Source of the DNA: Pseudomonas saliphila
GTDB lineage: Bacteria; Pseudomonadota; Gammaproteobacteria; Pseudomonadales; Pseudomonadaceae
DNA: 64,000 nt
Reading direction: 5' to 3'
NCBI RefSeq assembly: GCF_008638345.1
Contig: NZ_VTVA01000007.1
Span: 56,231 to 120,230 of the forward strand
Shown piece after piece: positions 33,368 to 41,609 of this stretch. The notes below the pieces were generated by a model. That model saw only the letters and a list, made by a program, of their open reading frames with translations, was not told where the DNA came from and made no database searches. A program made the translations under genes and the position numbers. The stretch's first letter is position 1, and each line of letters starts with the position of its first letter.

Positions 33368-34957
33368 ATGAATCAAGGGGCAACCTGGTATCCGTTGAAG
33401 CACCGTCAGTTTCGTATGTTCTGGAGCGCGGGCGCTGTCATCAATCTTGCTATCTGGATGCAGACCGTAGGTGCGGCCTGGATCATGGCCGGACTCACTG
33501 AGTCTGCCTGGATGGTGTCGCTGGTGCAGACCGCCATGACGCTGCCAGTGTTTCTGTTCGGCCTGCCGGGCGGCGTGATCGCGGATCTGGTGAATCGCAA
33601 GTACTGGCTGCTCTTCACCCAGTCGGTGATGTTGGTTGCCGCTACCGTTCTGTTTGTGCTGGTCTCCACCGGCGGCCTGAACGCCTGGTCTCTGTTGTCG
33701 CTGACGTTCTTGCTGGGCACGGGAAGTGCGCTCAGCATGTCGGCGTGGATGGCCGTGATCCTCACACTGGTTCCGCGTGAAATTGTGCCCGCGGCGGTCG
33801 CGCTCAATGCGATTTCGACAAACGTCGCTCGGGCGTTGGGCCCTGCCATAGCCGGTCTGCTGATCGCCGTAGCAGGTCAGGCTTCGATGTTCCTCTTGAT
33901 CGCCTGCTGTTTCGCGGGTGTGATCCTGTTTCTGCTTGGCTGGCGCTCCTCTCGAGTCATCGACGTACTGCCTCCGGAAACCTTTCTGGGCGGTATGCGC
34001 AGTGGCCTGCGTTATATTCGCCATTCGGTGTCGTTGATCAGTTCGCTCAAGCAGGTATTCATCTTTACAAGCTGCGCCAGCGCGCTCTGGGCGTTACTGC
34101 CGCTGATCGCCAAGGATCAGCTTCAGATGGATGCTGGCGGGTATGGCCTGTTGATGGGCGCCCTAGGCGCGGGAGCCGTCATCGCAGCGGTAAATCTGAC
34201 CCGTCTGTACCGTCTCTTTGCACTGCGCAAAGTGGTTGTGGCGGGTGCCATTGCCTTCGCTGTGGTCACGGCCGCGGTATCGCTGGCCGATGTCGTCTGG
34301 TTGGTCTGGCTGCTTCTGGTCATCGCCGGGATTGCCTGGATGGCGGTGAACGCCACGGTCGCTACCATTGTGCAGACCTGCGCGGCGGACTGGGTTAGAG
34401 CCAGGGTCGCTTCGGTGTATCTGCTCATGTATATGGGAGCGATGGCGGTAGGCGGGGCGGTGTGGGGCTTGATCGCGGATTATATGGGGACGACCAACGC
34501 TCTGCTGCTTGCCGCTGCGTGTATCGTTTTGGGATTATGGTTCACGCGAAACGGCATTTTCGTACTAGGTAGCGAAGCTGATTACCGAAGCGTTCCGCAG
34601 ACAGACAAACTCGAGGTGGCGAGAGAAATCAGTCACTCCGATGGCCCGGTCTCCGTCGAAATTAGCTACCGGGTGCCAGCCCGTAATCAGCACGAGTTCA
34701 TCAAGTGCGCCTACGCCGTGGGCAAGTCTCGACGTCGAAACGGGGCGCGCAACTGGCGGCTCTACCGCGACCTGGCTGATCCGGACCGCTTTGTGGAACG
34801 CTTTATAGTAGAGTCCTGGTTGGGATACCTTCGGCAAAGAGATCGAGTTACTCAGGCCGACCAAACTATGGACAAAGAGCTGGGGCGTTATCTGGTCGAG
34901 TCTGGTTCAACCAGACGCTACATCCACCAGCCAAATGCCAATCCCGGATGGCAGTAA
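33368..34957 (+). CDS. ditE: MFS permease (EntS-like MFS_3) with C-terminal soluble domain
   Basis: A 529-residue MFS protein. About 410 residues of membrane domain (WYPLKHRQFRMFWSAGAVINLAIWMQTVGAAWIM at the start, GGVIADLVNRKYWLL in loop 2-3) are followed by a soluble tail of about 110 residues starting near VSVEISYRVPARNQHEFIKCAYAV. That tail is typical of the PF05977 enterobactin-exporter-like group. AGAGG precedes the ATG. DitE of P. abietaniphila is described as a permease, and the location fits. The direction of transport is not shown by the sequence. Confidence 0.8.
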   Translation: MNQGATWYPLKHRQFRMFWSAGAVINLAIWMQTVGAAWIMAGLTESAWMVSLVQTAMTLPVFLFGLPGGVIADLVNRKYWLLFTQSVMLVAATVLFVLVSTGGLNAWSLLSLTFLLGTGSALSMSAWMAVILTLVPREIVPAAVALNAISTNVARALGPAIAGLLIAVAGQASMFLLIACCFAGVILFLLGWRSSRVIDVLPPETFLGGMRSGLRYIRHSVSLISSLKQVFIFTSCASALWALLPLIAKDQLQMDAGGYGLLMGALGAGAVIAAVNLTRLYRLFALRKVVVAGAIAFAVVTAAVSLADVVWLVWLLLVIAGIAWMAVNATVATIVQTCAADWVRARVASVYLLMYMGAMAVGGAVWGLIADYMGTTNALLLAAACIVLGLWFTRNGIFVLGSEADYRSVPQTDKLEVAREISHSDGPVSVEISYRVPARNQHEFIKCAYAVGKSRRRNGARNWRLYRDLADPDRFVERFIVESWLGYLRQRDRVTQADQTMDKELGRYLVESGSTRRYIHQPNANPGWQ

Positions 34958-34975
34958 AAAATTCGATTTAAAAAT

Positions 34976-34996
34976 GCAATTCTTGATATAGAATGC
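34976..34996. promoter_or_regulatory. Promoter/operator candidate upstream of ditR
   Basis: An ATTCT-N6-AGAAT inverted repeat sits 70 bases before the ditR start. Its right part, GATATAGAATGC (34985-34996), recurs exactly, on the other strand, in the repeat upstream of ditJ. It may be a shared -10 region (TATAGAAT) or an operator. Confidence 0.4.
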
Positions 34997-35065
34997 TTGG
35001 CAGGCCATTATCAAAGGCGTAAACCTGGGATCCGGTGATCCCTGCGCCGAAGAGGAACCTTAAAA

Positions 35066-35857
35066 ATGGATGCTGAAGTCAATACCAATGACAAAAACGC
35101 TGCCAAGTCGTCCTTGGTGACCGTGAAGCCGGTAGTCAATGCTGTCCGCATTCTCCGTTTTCTCAGCCAGGCTGCTGCGCCGGAGCGCTCCGTGGATATC
35201 GCCAGGAAGCTGGATATAAATCCTAGCACCTGCTTCAACATTCTCAGAACCCTGGTCGCAGAGGATATGGTCGATTTCAGTCCCATGTCAAAGCGTTACT
35301 CCGCCGGGTTGGGCCTGGCCCGCCTGGTTGAGCAATTCGTGACCCAGGGGCAGAAGGTTCAATTGACCAAGCCGCTGCTGGAGAGCTTCGCTGCTCGCTC
35401 GAAGGTGACGGTTACCTTGTGGCGACGTATGGGTAACGACCGGATCGTCATCGTCAGCTCCGCGGCCTGTCCTACCGACGTGCGGATCGATATGAGCGAG
35501 GGCCAGCGGCTGCCGATCCTGATGGGCGCCAGCGGACGCTTGTTTGCCTCTCAACTCGACCTTGATCAACCGCAATCCAGAGCGATCTTCGACAAGATCC
35601 GCTGGAGCGGTGCGCTGTCCTACGATGAATATCGCGATCAGGTGACGGAGGCCGCCAGGCTGGGCTGGTCTATCGACGACGGTAATTTCTCTATTGGTAT
35701 CCTGGCTGTGGCAGCACCAGTTTATTCTCCATCCCAGACCATCGACTTCACGGTTTCAGCCGTTATGTTCCGCGGCCAGCGTGATGAGGCGGGAATAGCA
35801 GAGCTGGGTCAGTCGCTTCGCAACCTGGGCGATGAGTTGAGAAGCGTGCTGTTCTGA
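35066..35857 (+). CDS. ditR: IclR-family transcriptional regulator
   Basis: A 263-residue regulator. The N-terminal winged helix-turn-helix is at about residues 25-85 (ILRFLSQAAAPERSVDIARKLDINPSTCFNILRTLVAEDMV). The C-terminal IclR effector domain contains GASGRLFASQL and GWSIDDGNFSIGILAVAAPV. AGAGGA precedes the ATG. In P. abietaniphila, ditR encodes an IclR-type activator needed for growth on abietanes. Here it ends exactly where the convergent ditF ends, with no spacer, and follows ditE by about 110 bases. It probably responds to a diterpenoid; the candidate autoregulatory repeat lies at 34976-34996. Confidence 0.88.
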   Translation: MDAEVNTNDKNAAKSSLVTVKPVVNAVRILRFLSQAAAPERSVDIARKLDINPSTCFNILRTLVAEDMVDFSPMSKRYSAGLGLARLVEQFVTQGQKVQLTKPLLESFAARSKVTVTLWRRMGNDRIVIVSSAACPTDVRIDMSEGQRLPILMGASGRLFASQLDLDQPQSRAIFDKIRWSGALSYDEYRDQVTEAARLGWSIDDGNFSIGILAVAAPVYSPSQTIDFTVSAVMFRGQRDEAGIAELGQSLRNLGDELRSVLF

Positions 35858-37057
35858 CTATCGGTCGCGCACCAGCAACAGACTGCCGCCAAGCGGACCG
35901 CCCCCGGCGGCGGTAACCGCTACGTTGTGGTCGGCAACCTGGCGTTTGTCGGCACGCCCCCACAGCTGCAAACAGGCCTCATGCACGTAGCCCAGACCAT
36001 GGGTTCGTCCGCCCGACAGTTGGCCACCATTGGTGTTCAGGGGCAACTCGCCATCCAGCGCGATACGCTGCCCACCTTCGACAAAGCGCCCACTTTCGCC
36101 CACCGGGCAAAGCCCCAGGGCTTCCAGCCAGATCATGGTCAGTATGGAGAAGCCGTCGTAGAGCTGGGCGGAACCCACGTCCTTGGGCTTCAGATCGGTA
36201 CGCGCCCACATCATGCGGCCGACATCGAACGCTGCGCCCTGGGTAAGCGAAATCTGGTCCCATGACCAAGGCTGGTTCAGGGCTGCACCCATGGCTTCGA
36301 TCCGGATGGGGGGGTTGCGTCCGTCCTTCGCAACATCACGCCGCGACAAGACGATCGCTGTGGACGCATCGCAGTGCACATCGCAATCGAACATGCGTAG
36401 CGGCGTGGAAATCATCCGCGACTGCATATAGTCGTCCATGCTCATAGGCGTTCGATAAACGGCCTTGGGGTTGAGCTGGGCATTGCGCCGACAGGTGAGA
36501 GCGATCTGGGCCAACTGTTCCGAGGTCGTGCCGTAGTCGTGGAAATGCCGCTGTGCGTACATGGCCATCAGATTGACGGCCGAAAGCACATTGAAGGGGG
36601 TATACCATTGCCAGGCAAAGCTGCTGTCGCGCCCCTGGGTTTTGTTGGTCAGGGCTGAGGCTTGCTTGTTGTGTTGCCGGGTGGAGGATTCGGTGATGGT
36701 ACGAAACACCAGCACATTGCGGCACATGCCGCTGGCTATGGCCATTACGCCGTTGATGATTCCGGCCAGGGGACCTGGACCCTCATAGCCACCGCCGAAC
36801 CAGTTCACGTTCAAGCCAAGCGCATTCTTCAGCGCATTGGGCCCGACGGGAGAGAAACTGTCTCCGTTGTTGTTATCGCCTGGCCAGCAAGCTACGCCAT
36901 CGATGTCGTCCCGGGTCAGTCCCGCATCCGCAATGGCTTCAAGGCAGGCGTCAGCGGTCAAGCGCATGGCCGACAGCTGTGAAGGGCGGCCAACCTCGGA
37001 TTGGCCGATACCGGTGATGGCGACATCTTTTTCATACAGACGGTCAAACATGCTCAA
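35858..37057 (-). CDS. ditF: Thiolase-fold protein, SCP-x/Ltp2-like (probable aldolase, not a thiolase)
   Basis: A 399-residue thiolase-superfamily protein of the lipid-transfer/SCP-x group. The usual nucleophilic Cys is absent: the corresponding loop reads FGGGYEGPGP at 87-96. The thiolase NxHGG box is NTNGGQLSGG at 341-350. Tyr300 (LYDGFS) and Tyr357 (HGLGYVHE) resemble the catalytic tyrosines of the steroid aldolase Ltp2. Its start overlaps the DUF35 gene stop by 4 bases, as expected for a two-component DUF35/Ltp2-type retro-aldolase. This suggests carbon-carbon cleavage of a beta-hydroxyacyl-CoA rather than thiolysis. The reaction is inferred; the fold is clear. Confidence 0.8.
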   Translation of the reverse strand: MSMFDRLYEKDVAITGIGQSEVGRPSQLSAMRLTADACLEAIADAGLTRDDIDGVACWPGDNNNGDSFSPVGPNALKNALGLNVNWFGGGYEGPGPLAGIINGVMAIASGMCRNVLVFRTITESSTRQHNKQASALTNKTQGRDSSFAWQWYTPFNVLSAVNLMAMYAQRHFHDYGTTSEQLAQIALTCRRNAQLNPKAVYRTPMSMDDYMQSRMISTPLRMFDCDVHCDASTAIVLSRRDVAKDGRNPPIRIEAMGAALNQPWSWDQISLTQGAAFDVGRMMWARTDLKPKDVGSAQLYDGFSILTMIWLEALGLCPVGESGRFVEGGQRIALDGELPLNTNGGQLSGGRTHGLGYVHEACLQLWGRADKRQVADHNVAVTAAGGGPLGGSLLLVRDR

Positions 37058-37449
37058 TCCTTAACAAATAGTGGAAGCCACACATCGTCTTCCTGCTGAA
37101 AGTGCACTCTGACGGGCATCCCTATATGGACGTCTGTCACCGGAATTCCTTCGATATTGCTGACAAAGCGAAGATCGGTCTGCTCCTCCAGTTCCACGAT
37201 GGCAATGACAAAGGGTTCCTGCAGTTCGGGTGTCCAGGGCTGGTGGTTGATCGTGAAGCTGGCCACCTGGCCCTTGCCCGATACGGCCTGCGGACCCACT
37301 TCAAAGCTGTTGCAAGTAGGGCAAACGGGGCTGGGGGGGTGGAAATAACGACTACAGGCGCTGCAGCGGTGGATCAGCAGCTCGTTGTTTTTACCGCCTT
37401 GCCAAAAGGCGCGATTGTCACCGGTGAGGGCTGGCAGCTTTCTCGGCAT
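37054..37449 (-). CDS. DUF35 OB-fold zinc-ribbon protein, partner of the thiolase-like enzyme
   Basis: A 131-residue protein with a rubredoxin-like zinc ribbon, Cys29-x2-Cys32 and Cys43-x2-Cys46 (HRCSACSRYFHPPSPVCPTC). The OB-fold part includes GKGQVASFTINHQPW, PFVIAIVELEEQTDLRFVSNIEG and GMPVRVHFQ. Such proteins bind acyl-CoA and form complexes with thiolase-like enzymes; in steroid side-chain degradation the DUF35 domain is required by the Ltp2 aldolase. It is translationally coupled to ditF by ATGA and transcribed divergently from ditG, with a 21-bp inverted-repeat element in between. Confidence 0.88.
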   Translation of the reverse strand: MPRKLPALTGDNRAFWQGGKNNELLIHRCSACSRYFHPPSPVCPTCNSFEVGPQAVSGKGQVASFTINHQPWTPELQEPFVIAIVELEEQTDLRFVSNIEGIPVTDVHIGMPVRVHFQQEDDVWLPLFVKD

Positions 37450-37498
37450 CGGATAAATCCTGTCTCAACAACCTGGGTAGCGTCAAGGTTAGCATTTG

Positions 37499-37519
37499 TA
37501 CATATATTAAAAAAGTGTT
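37499..37519. promoter_or_regulatory. 21-bp operator-like element, copy 1 (DUF35/ditF and ditG promoters)
   Basis: TACAT-N11-GTGTT with an A-run before GTGT, in the divergent gap. It is 50 bases from the DUF35 start and 67 from the ditG start. It matches the copies at 42419, 53251 and 62068 at the conserved ACA, AAAA and GTGT positions. Confidence 0.6.
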
Positions 37520-37585
37520 CTAATTTAACTGTACCGGGCCTCTCACTGGCTCATCCTAATAAGACTAGCTTGCGGAGGACCTCCG

Positions 37586-38287
37586 ATGACTCTTTCCCTG
37601 CAAGGCCGCGCTGTGATCGTCACAGGCGGCTTTGGTGTGCTCGGTAGCGCGCTGACCAGATTGTTGCTTGAGCAGGGCGCCCAAGTAGCGGCCCTGGATC
37701 TGAATGAGGTGCCTGCCTCGTTGGTTGCTACCGCTGATTTTCTCCCCTTGGGCAAGGTCAATCTGACCGAAACGGCCTCCGCAGAACAAGCGATGACCCG
37801 AGTGGTCGATACGTTTGGCCACATAGATGCGGTCGTCAATGTCGCCGGCGGCTTCGCCTGGGAAACCTTTGAATCAGGCTCCCTGGACACCTGGGATCGG
37901 CTGTATCAGATGAACGTGCGTACCGCCATCGTCAGTACCAAGGCAGCGCTGCCGCATATCCTGAGCGCGGGCAATGGTCGAGTAGTCAACGTCAGCGCTT
38001 TGGCTGCCAACAAAGCCGGACCGGGCGTGTCTGCCTATGCAGCTTCCAAGGCGGGTGTGGCGCGCTTTACCGAGTCGCTCGCCGAAGAGCTGAAACAGCG
38101 CGATGTGACGGTCAACGCGGTGATGCCAAGCATCATCGATACCCCGACCAATCGGGCTGACATGCCTGATCAGGATTTTAGCTCCTGGGTGACACCCGAA
38201 GCGTTATCTGCCGTTATCGCCTTTTTACTGTCGGCTGAAGGGCAGGTCATTACCGGTGCCTGCCTGCCAGTGAGTGGGCGAGTATGA
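37586..38287 (+). CDS. ditG: SDR-family NAD(P)-dependent oxidoreductase
   Basis: A 233-residue SDR, on the short side. It has VTGGFGVLG at about residues 12-20, DAVVNVAGGF near 80-89, VVNVSALAAN with Ser, AYAASKAGVARFTE with Tyr and Lys, and ITGACLPVSG at the end. GGAGG precedes the ATG. It is the first gene of the unit ditG-H-A1-A2, divergent from the DUF35/ditF pair, and its upstream region carries the 21-bp element. It may oxidise a hydroxyl of the diterpenoid, for example at C7, but this is inference from the pathway's known 7-oxo intermediate. Confidence 0.8.
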   Translation: MTLSLQGRAVIVTGGFGVLGSALTRLLLEQGAQVAALDLNEVPASLVATADFLPLGKVNLTETASAEQAMTRVVDTFGHIDAVVNVAGGFAWETFESGSLDTWDRLYQMNVRTAIVSTKAALPHILSAGNGRVVNVSALAANKAGPGVSAYAASKAGVARFTESLAEELKQRDVTVNAVMPSIIDTPTNRADMPDQDFSSWVTPEALSAVIAFLLSAEGQVITGACLPVSGRV

Positions 38288-38315
38288 ATGACTTGATTAG
38301 CTGGAGATTGCTGTC

Positions 38316-39314
38316 ATGAGGTTGGTCACTTTTGTAAATAGCGAAGGCTTGGAACTGGCTGGCGCCCTGATCGAGCAGGATCAGTCGGTGCTCGACCTGC
38401 AACAGGCTTACACCGAGCTCCACGGTGGACGGGCCGCTCCGCTGGCCAGCGTTCTGGCGCTAGCCGAAGCTGGGGAAGAGGGTATGGAGCTCGCCCGGAA
38501 TCTGGTTGCCAAGGCGCCATCTACCGCTGTGCAGGAGCGAACCTCGGTGCGGCTTCGGGCACCTATTCAGCCGCCGCCACAAATGCGTGATTTCTCCTGT
38601 TTTGAGTTACATCTGCGTCAGAGCTTTGCTGCTGCTCGGCGCTTTCGTGCCATGCGTACGCCAGATCCCGAGGCGACACTCAAGGCCATGAACACCAGTG
38701 CCGATGACCGTGTCATCGACACGTTCAACCGCCAGCCCATCTACTACAAGTGCAACCGCTTTGCCGTGGTAGGTGTGGACGATCAGTTCGAGTGGCCTGC
38801 CTACAGCAAGGGGCTGGATTTCGAGCTTGAATTTGGCTGCTACATCGGCAAGCGCGGCAAAGACATCACGCGCGAAAACGCCAGACAACATATCTTCGGC
38901 TACACGATTTTCAACGACATCAGTGCGCGCGATGCTCAGGCCAAAGAAATGAGCGGCATGCTGGGGCCGGCGAAGGGAAAGGATTTCGATACCGCCAATA
39001 TTATGGGCCCCTGTCTGGTTACGGCTGATGAGCTTGAAGATCCCTATGATCTGAATATGATCGCCCGGGTAAACGGGGAGGAGTGGGGCCGGGGTAACAC
39101 CCGCGACATGCGCTGGCAGTTCGAAGATGTGATAGCGCATGTTTCTCAGTCCGAGACGCTGCACAGCGGGGAGTTTCTGGGGTCAGGCACGGTGGGGAAT
39201 GGCTGTGGTCTGGAGCAGTTACGTTATCTGAAGCCTGGCGATGTGGTTGAGCTCGAAATCGACGGAATCGGCATGCTGCGGACTCAGGTGGGAGAGAAGG
39301 GTAATCCCTTCTAA
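38316..39314 (+). CDS. ditH: Fumarylacetoacetate-hydrolase-family protein
   Basis: A 332-residue FAH-fold protein with a longer N-terminal part than the other two copies. Hallmarks are QPPPQMRDFSCFELHL, PIYYKCNRFAVVG, LDFELEFGCYIGKRG with metal-ligand acids, YTIFNDISARDAQ, and GEFLGSGTVGNGCGLE. It has been described in the abietane cluster as an isomerase/decarboxylase-type enzyme. It lies 28 bases after ditG. It probably hydrolyses or decarboxylates a ring-fission product. Divergence from ditD suggests that the two act on different intermediates. Confidence 0.78.
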   Translation: MRLVTFVNSEGLELAGALIEQDQSVLDLQQAYTELHGGRAAPLASVLALAEAGEEGMELARNLVAKAPSTAVQERTSVRLRAPIQPPPQMRDFSCFELHLRQSFAAARRFRAMRTPDPEATLKAMNTSADDRVIDTFNRQPIYYKCNRFAVVGVDDQFEWPAYSKGLDFELEFGCYIGKRGKDITRENARQHIFGYTIFNDISARDAQAKEMSGMLGPAKGKDFDTANIMGPCLVTADELEDPYDLNMIARVNGEEWGRGNTRDMRWQFEDVIAHVSQSETLHSGEFLGSGTVGNGCGLEQLRYLKPGDVVELEIDGIGMLRTQVGEKGNPF

Positions 39315-39374
39315 AAGAACAGCAGAATTCTGGCTAAGACTACAGTTGAAATGGTACAGATCAATAAAATCTGT

Positions 39375-39396
39375 TCACAAATTCGTTTCAATGTGA
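39375..39396. promoter_or_regulatory. Weak variant inverted repeat upstream of ditA1
   Basis: TCACA-N12-TGTGA, 94 bases before the ditA1 start in the 175-base ditH-ditA1 gap. It resembles the 21-bp element in having a CACAAAT arm and a TGTG arm, but its spacing is one base longer and it lacks the A-run. Low support. Confidence 0.25.
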
Positions 39397-39489
39397 TTTG
39401 CTTGGCAATGAAGCGAAACTTTATCAGAGATTCAATAAATTGACGTTTAGCGCGGCCTGATAAGACCCCTAATAAAACTGGAGGCGAAC

Positions 39490-40896
39490 ATGCTTACTAA
39501 AACCAGCCAGGTGCTTTCTGATGGCACCAAGATTTCCGACCTGATTTATCCTGACACTCGTGAAGTGCAGATGCGCGTGCTATCGGACCCGGAAATCTAT
39601 CAGATGGAAATGGAAAAGATCTTCGGGAAGACCTGGGTATTGCTAGGTCACGAATCCGAGATTCCCAATGTCAACGATTTCATGGTTCGCGATATAGGGG
39701 GCGACTCTGTCATTGTTACACGCGACAAAAACGATGACATTCACGTATCCCTTAATGTCTGTCCGCACCGGGGCATGCGCGTGGCGCTGACCGACTGTGG
39801 TAATGCCCAGATCCACAAGTGCATCTATCACGGCTGGGCTTTCCGCCCGAACGGCGACTTTATCGGCTCCCCTGTGAAGCGTGAGTGCATGCACGGCAAC
39901 ATTCTTCCAGAATCCGAGCTAGGCCTGAAAAAAGCCCGCTCGGTCCTCTATGGCGGCTTGATCTTCGCGACCTGGAATATCGACGGTCCTTCGTTCGACG
40001 AGTTTCTCGGCGATGCCAAGTGGTACTACGACATTCTCTTCCTGCGCAGCGACAAAGGCATGGAAGTGCTTGGGCCACCGCAGCGTTTCATAGTCAATGC
40101 CAACTGGAAGACCGCGGGTGAACAGTCAGCTGCAGATGGTTTCCACACGCTGACGCTGCACCGCTGGCTTGGTGAGGTAGGTAACTACGCCAAGAAGGGC
40201 GACGCCGCTGCGGAAGAGAGCGATGAGCCGGATCTGACCCCCGAAATGTACGGCGTCGAGATAAGTTCTCCCCACGGCCACGCGCTGCGCTGTATTGACC
40301 TGGCGCGCAAGATCCGTCGCCTGACGGGTCTGGAGCCTGACGATTTGAGCATTCAGGAAAAGCTCAATGCATTACCGCCAGCCGGCATGACCAAGGACAT
40401 GGTCGAGCAGTTGGCACGCAACCTGTCGGAGGATCAGCTCAAAGTTCTGACCACGATGCCCCCGCAGGTTGGCGGAATGTTCCCGAATATCCTGTTTGGT
40501 TTCGTCTATATCCCGCAACCAGATGGTTCGGTTGTTGGCTCGATGACGTTGCACACATACATCCCCCGTGGCCCGAACAAGCTGGAGTTCTGCAACTGGA
40601 TCTTCGCTGAAAAGGACGCGCCGGAAGAGCTGCGCGAGAAGATGCTAAAACAGACCATTCAGCTGTTCGGCACCTCCGGCATGGTCGAGCAGGACGATTC
40701 GGATACCTGGCCGCACATGACGCTGTCAGCCAAGGGCGCCATGGGCAAGCACATGACCTTGAAGTATCAGGCCGTGTATGAAACAGGCAAGCCTGAAGGC
40801 TGGCCCGGACCGGGAATCGTCAATGAAGGGTTTACCAAGGACGATACTCAATGGCACTGGTGGCTCTACTGGAACGAGCTGATGAGCGCTGAATAA
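39490..40896 (+). CDS. ditA1: Rieske ring-hydroxylating dioxygenase, alpha subunit
   Basis: A 468-residue oxygenase large subunit. The Rieske [2Fe-2S] motif is Cys91-x-His93-x17-Cys111-x2-His114 (VCPHRG and KCIYHGW). The mononuclear iron site is Asp216-x2-His219-x4-His224 (ADGFHTLTLH). GGAGG precedes the ATG. With the beta subunit it should dihydroxylate the aromatic ring of 7-oxodehydroabietic acid at C11/C12, the reaction reported for DitA. Electrons come via the ditA3 ferredoxin encoded at 30438. No reductase gene is adjacent, as was also the case in P. abietaniphila. Confidence 0.92.
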   Translation: MLTKTSQVLSDGTKISDLIYPDTREVQMRVLSDPEIYQMEMEKIFGKTWVLLGHESEIPNVNDFMVRDIGGDSVIVTRDKNDDIHVSLNVCPHRGMRVALTDCGNAQIHKCIYHGWAFRPNGDFIGSPVKRECMHGNILPESELGLKKARSVLYGGLIFATWNIDGPSFDEFLGDAKWYYDILFLRSDKGMEVLGPPQRFIVNANWKTAGEQSAADGFHTLTLHRWLGEVGNYAKKGDAAAEESDEPDLTPEMYGVEISSPHGHALRCIDLARKIRRLTGLEPDDLSIQEKLNALPPAGMTKDMVEQLARNLSEDQLKVLTTMPPQVGGMFPNILFGFVYIPQPDGSVVGSMTLHTYIPRGPNKLEFCNWIFAEKDAPEELREKMLKQTIQLFGTSGMVEQDDSDTWPHMTLSAKGAMGKHMTLKYQAVYETGKPEGWPGPGIVNEGFTKDDTQWHWWLYWNELMSAE

Positions 40897-40930
40897 ACCA
40901 TTCTCCAGATTATAAGAACAGGAGTTTCTC

Positions 40931-41491
40931 ATGCAGCAGGTTCAAGAAAAAAGCGCCGAAGCCCCCCAGGGTCAGGCTGTTCCGGTCGGATCGGCGGAAT
41001 ACAACGCCATTCTTACCTTTCTATATGAAGAAGCGGCGCTGCTCGATCAGCTTCGCCTGAACGAGTGGGGCGAGCGGCTGGCGACGGATCTGGTCTATAC
41101 CGCACCGTTGCGTCACACCCGGCTGGGCGTTGATCATGCGAAAAGCTTTGTTCGCACCGTCATGCACTTTCATGACGATTATCGCTCGGTAATGGGTCGG
41201 ATCCTGCGCCTGTCGGGCAAAAGCGCCTGGGCGGAAGATCCGCCGTCGCGTACTCGTCGACTGGTAACCAACGTAATGGTTCGGGAAACGGCCAAAAGCG
41301 ATGAGTTCGAGGTAGTCAGCTATTTGCTGATGACTCGCAGCCGCTTCAGCGAGTCCCATGTCGATGTGATCAGTTGCGAGCGCAGGGACGTAATTCGCCG
41401 GGAGACGGATGGCAGTTTCAAACTGGCTAAACGTGAAGCTTTGCTGGATCAGTCCGTTTTGGGAACCGCCAATCTGGCCGTGTTCCTGTAA
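40931..41491 (+). CDS. ditA2: Ring-hydroxylating dioxygenase, beta subunit
   Basis: A 186-residue small subunit with the NTF2-like/SnoaL fold. It has YNAILTFLYEEAALLDQLRLNEWGERLATDLVYTAPLRHT near the N-terminus, then TRRLVTNVMVRETAKSDEFEVVSYLLMTRSR and the C-terminal FKLAKREALLDQSVLGTANLAVFL, all typical of the family. It lies 34 bases after ditA1 with AGGAG before its ATG. It is structural, completing the alpha3beta3 oxygenase. A good terminator follows within 50 bases, ending the ditG-H-A1-A2 unit. Confidence 0.92.
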   Translation: MQQVQEKSAEAPQGQAVPVGSAEYNAILTFLYEEAALLDQLRLNEWGERLATDLVYTAPLRHTRLGVDHAKSFVRTVMHFHDDYRSVMGRILRLSGKSAWAEDPPSRTRRLVTNVMVRETAKSDEFEVVSYLLMTRSRFSESHVDVISCERRDVIRRETDGSFKLAKREALLDQSVLGTANLAVFL

Positions 41492-41533
41492 GAGTTTGGT
41501 TGGGTGCGGTCACACCCGGCCATGCGGAGGATG

Positions 41534-41565
41534 AAGCCCGCCTTGAAAAAGGCGGGCTTTGTTCT
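41534..41565 (+). terminator. Intrinsic terminator after ditA2
   Basis: AAGCCCGCCTT pairs with AAGGCGGGCTT around a short A-rich loop and is followed by TGTTCTGT. It lies between the convergent ditA2 and DUF2889 genes and may act in both directions. Confidence 0.85.
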
Positions 41566-41609
41566 GTCTGACGGTTGAGTTTGAGCGGCAATGTCCCTGA
41601 CTGCCCTGT

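Noticed and set aside
39375..39396. CRP-type site upstream of ditA1
   Set aside because: The arms are in the opposite arrangement (TCACA...TGTGA) and spaced 12 rather than 6 bases, so it is not a CRP consensus.
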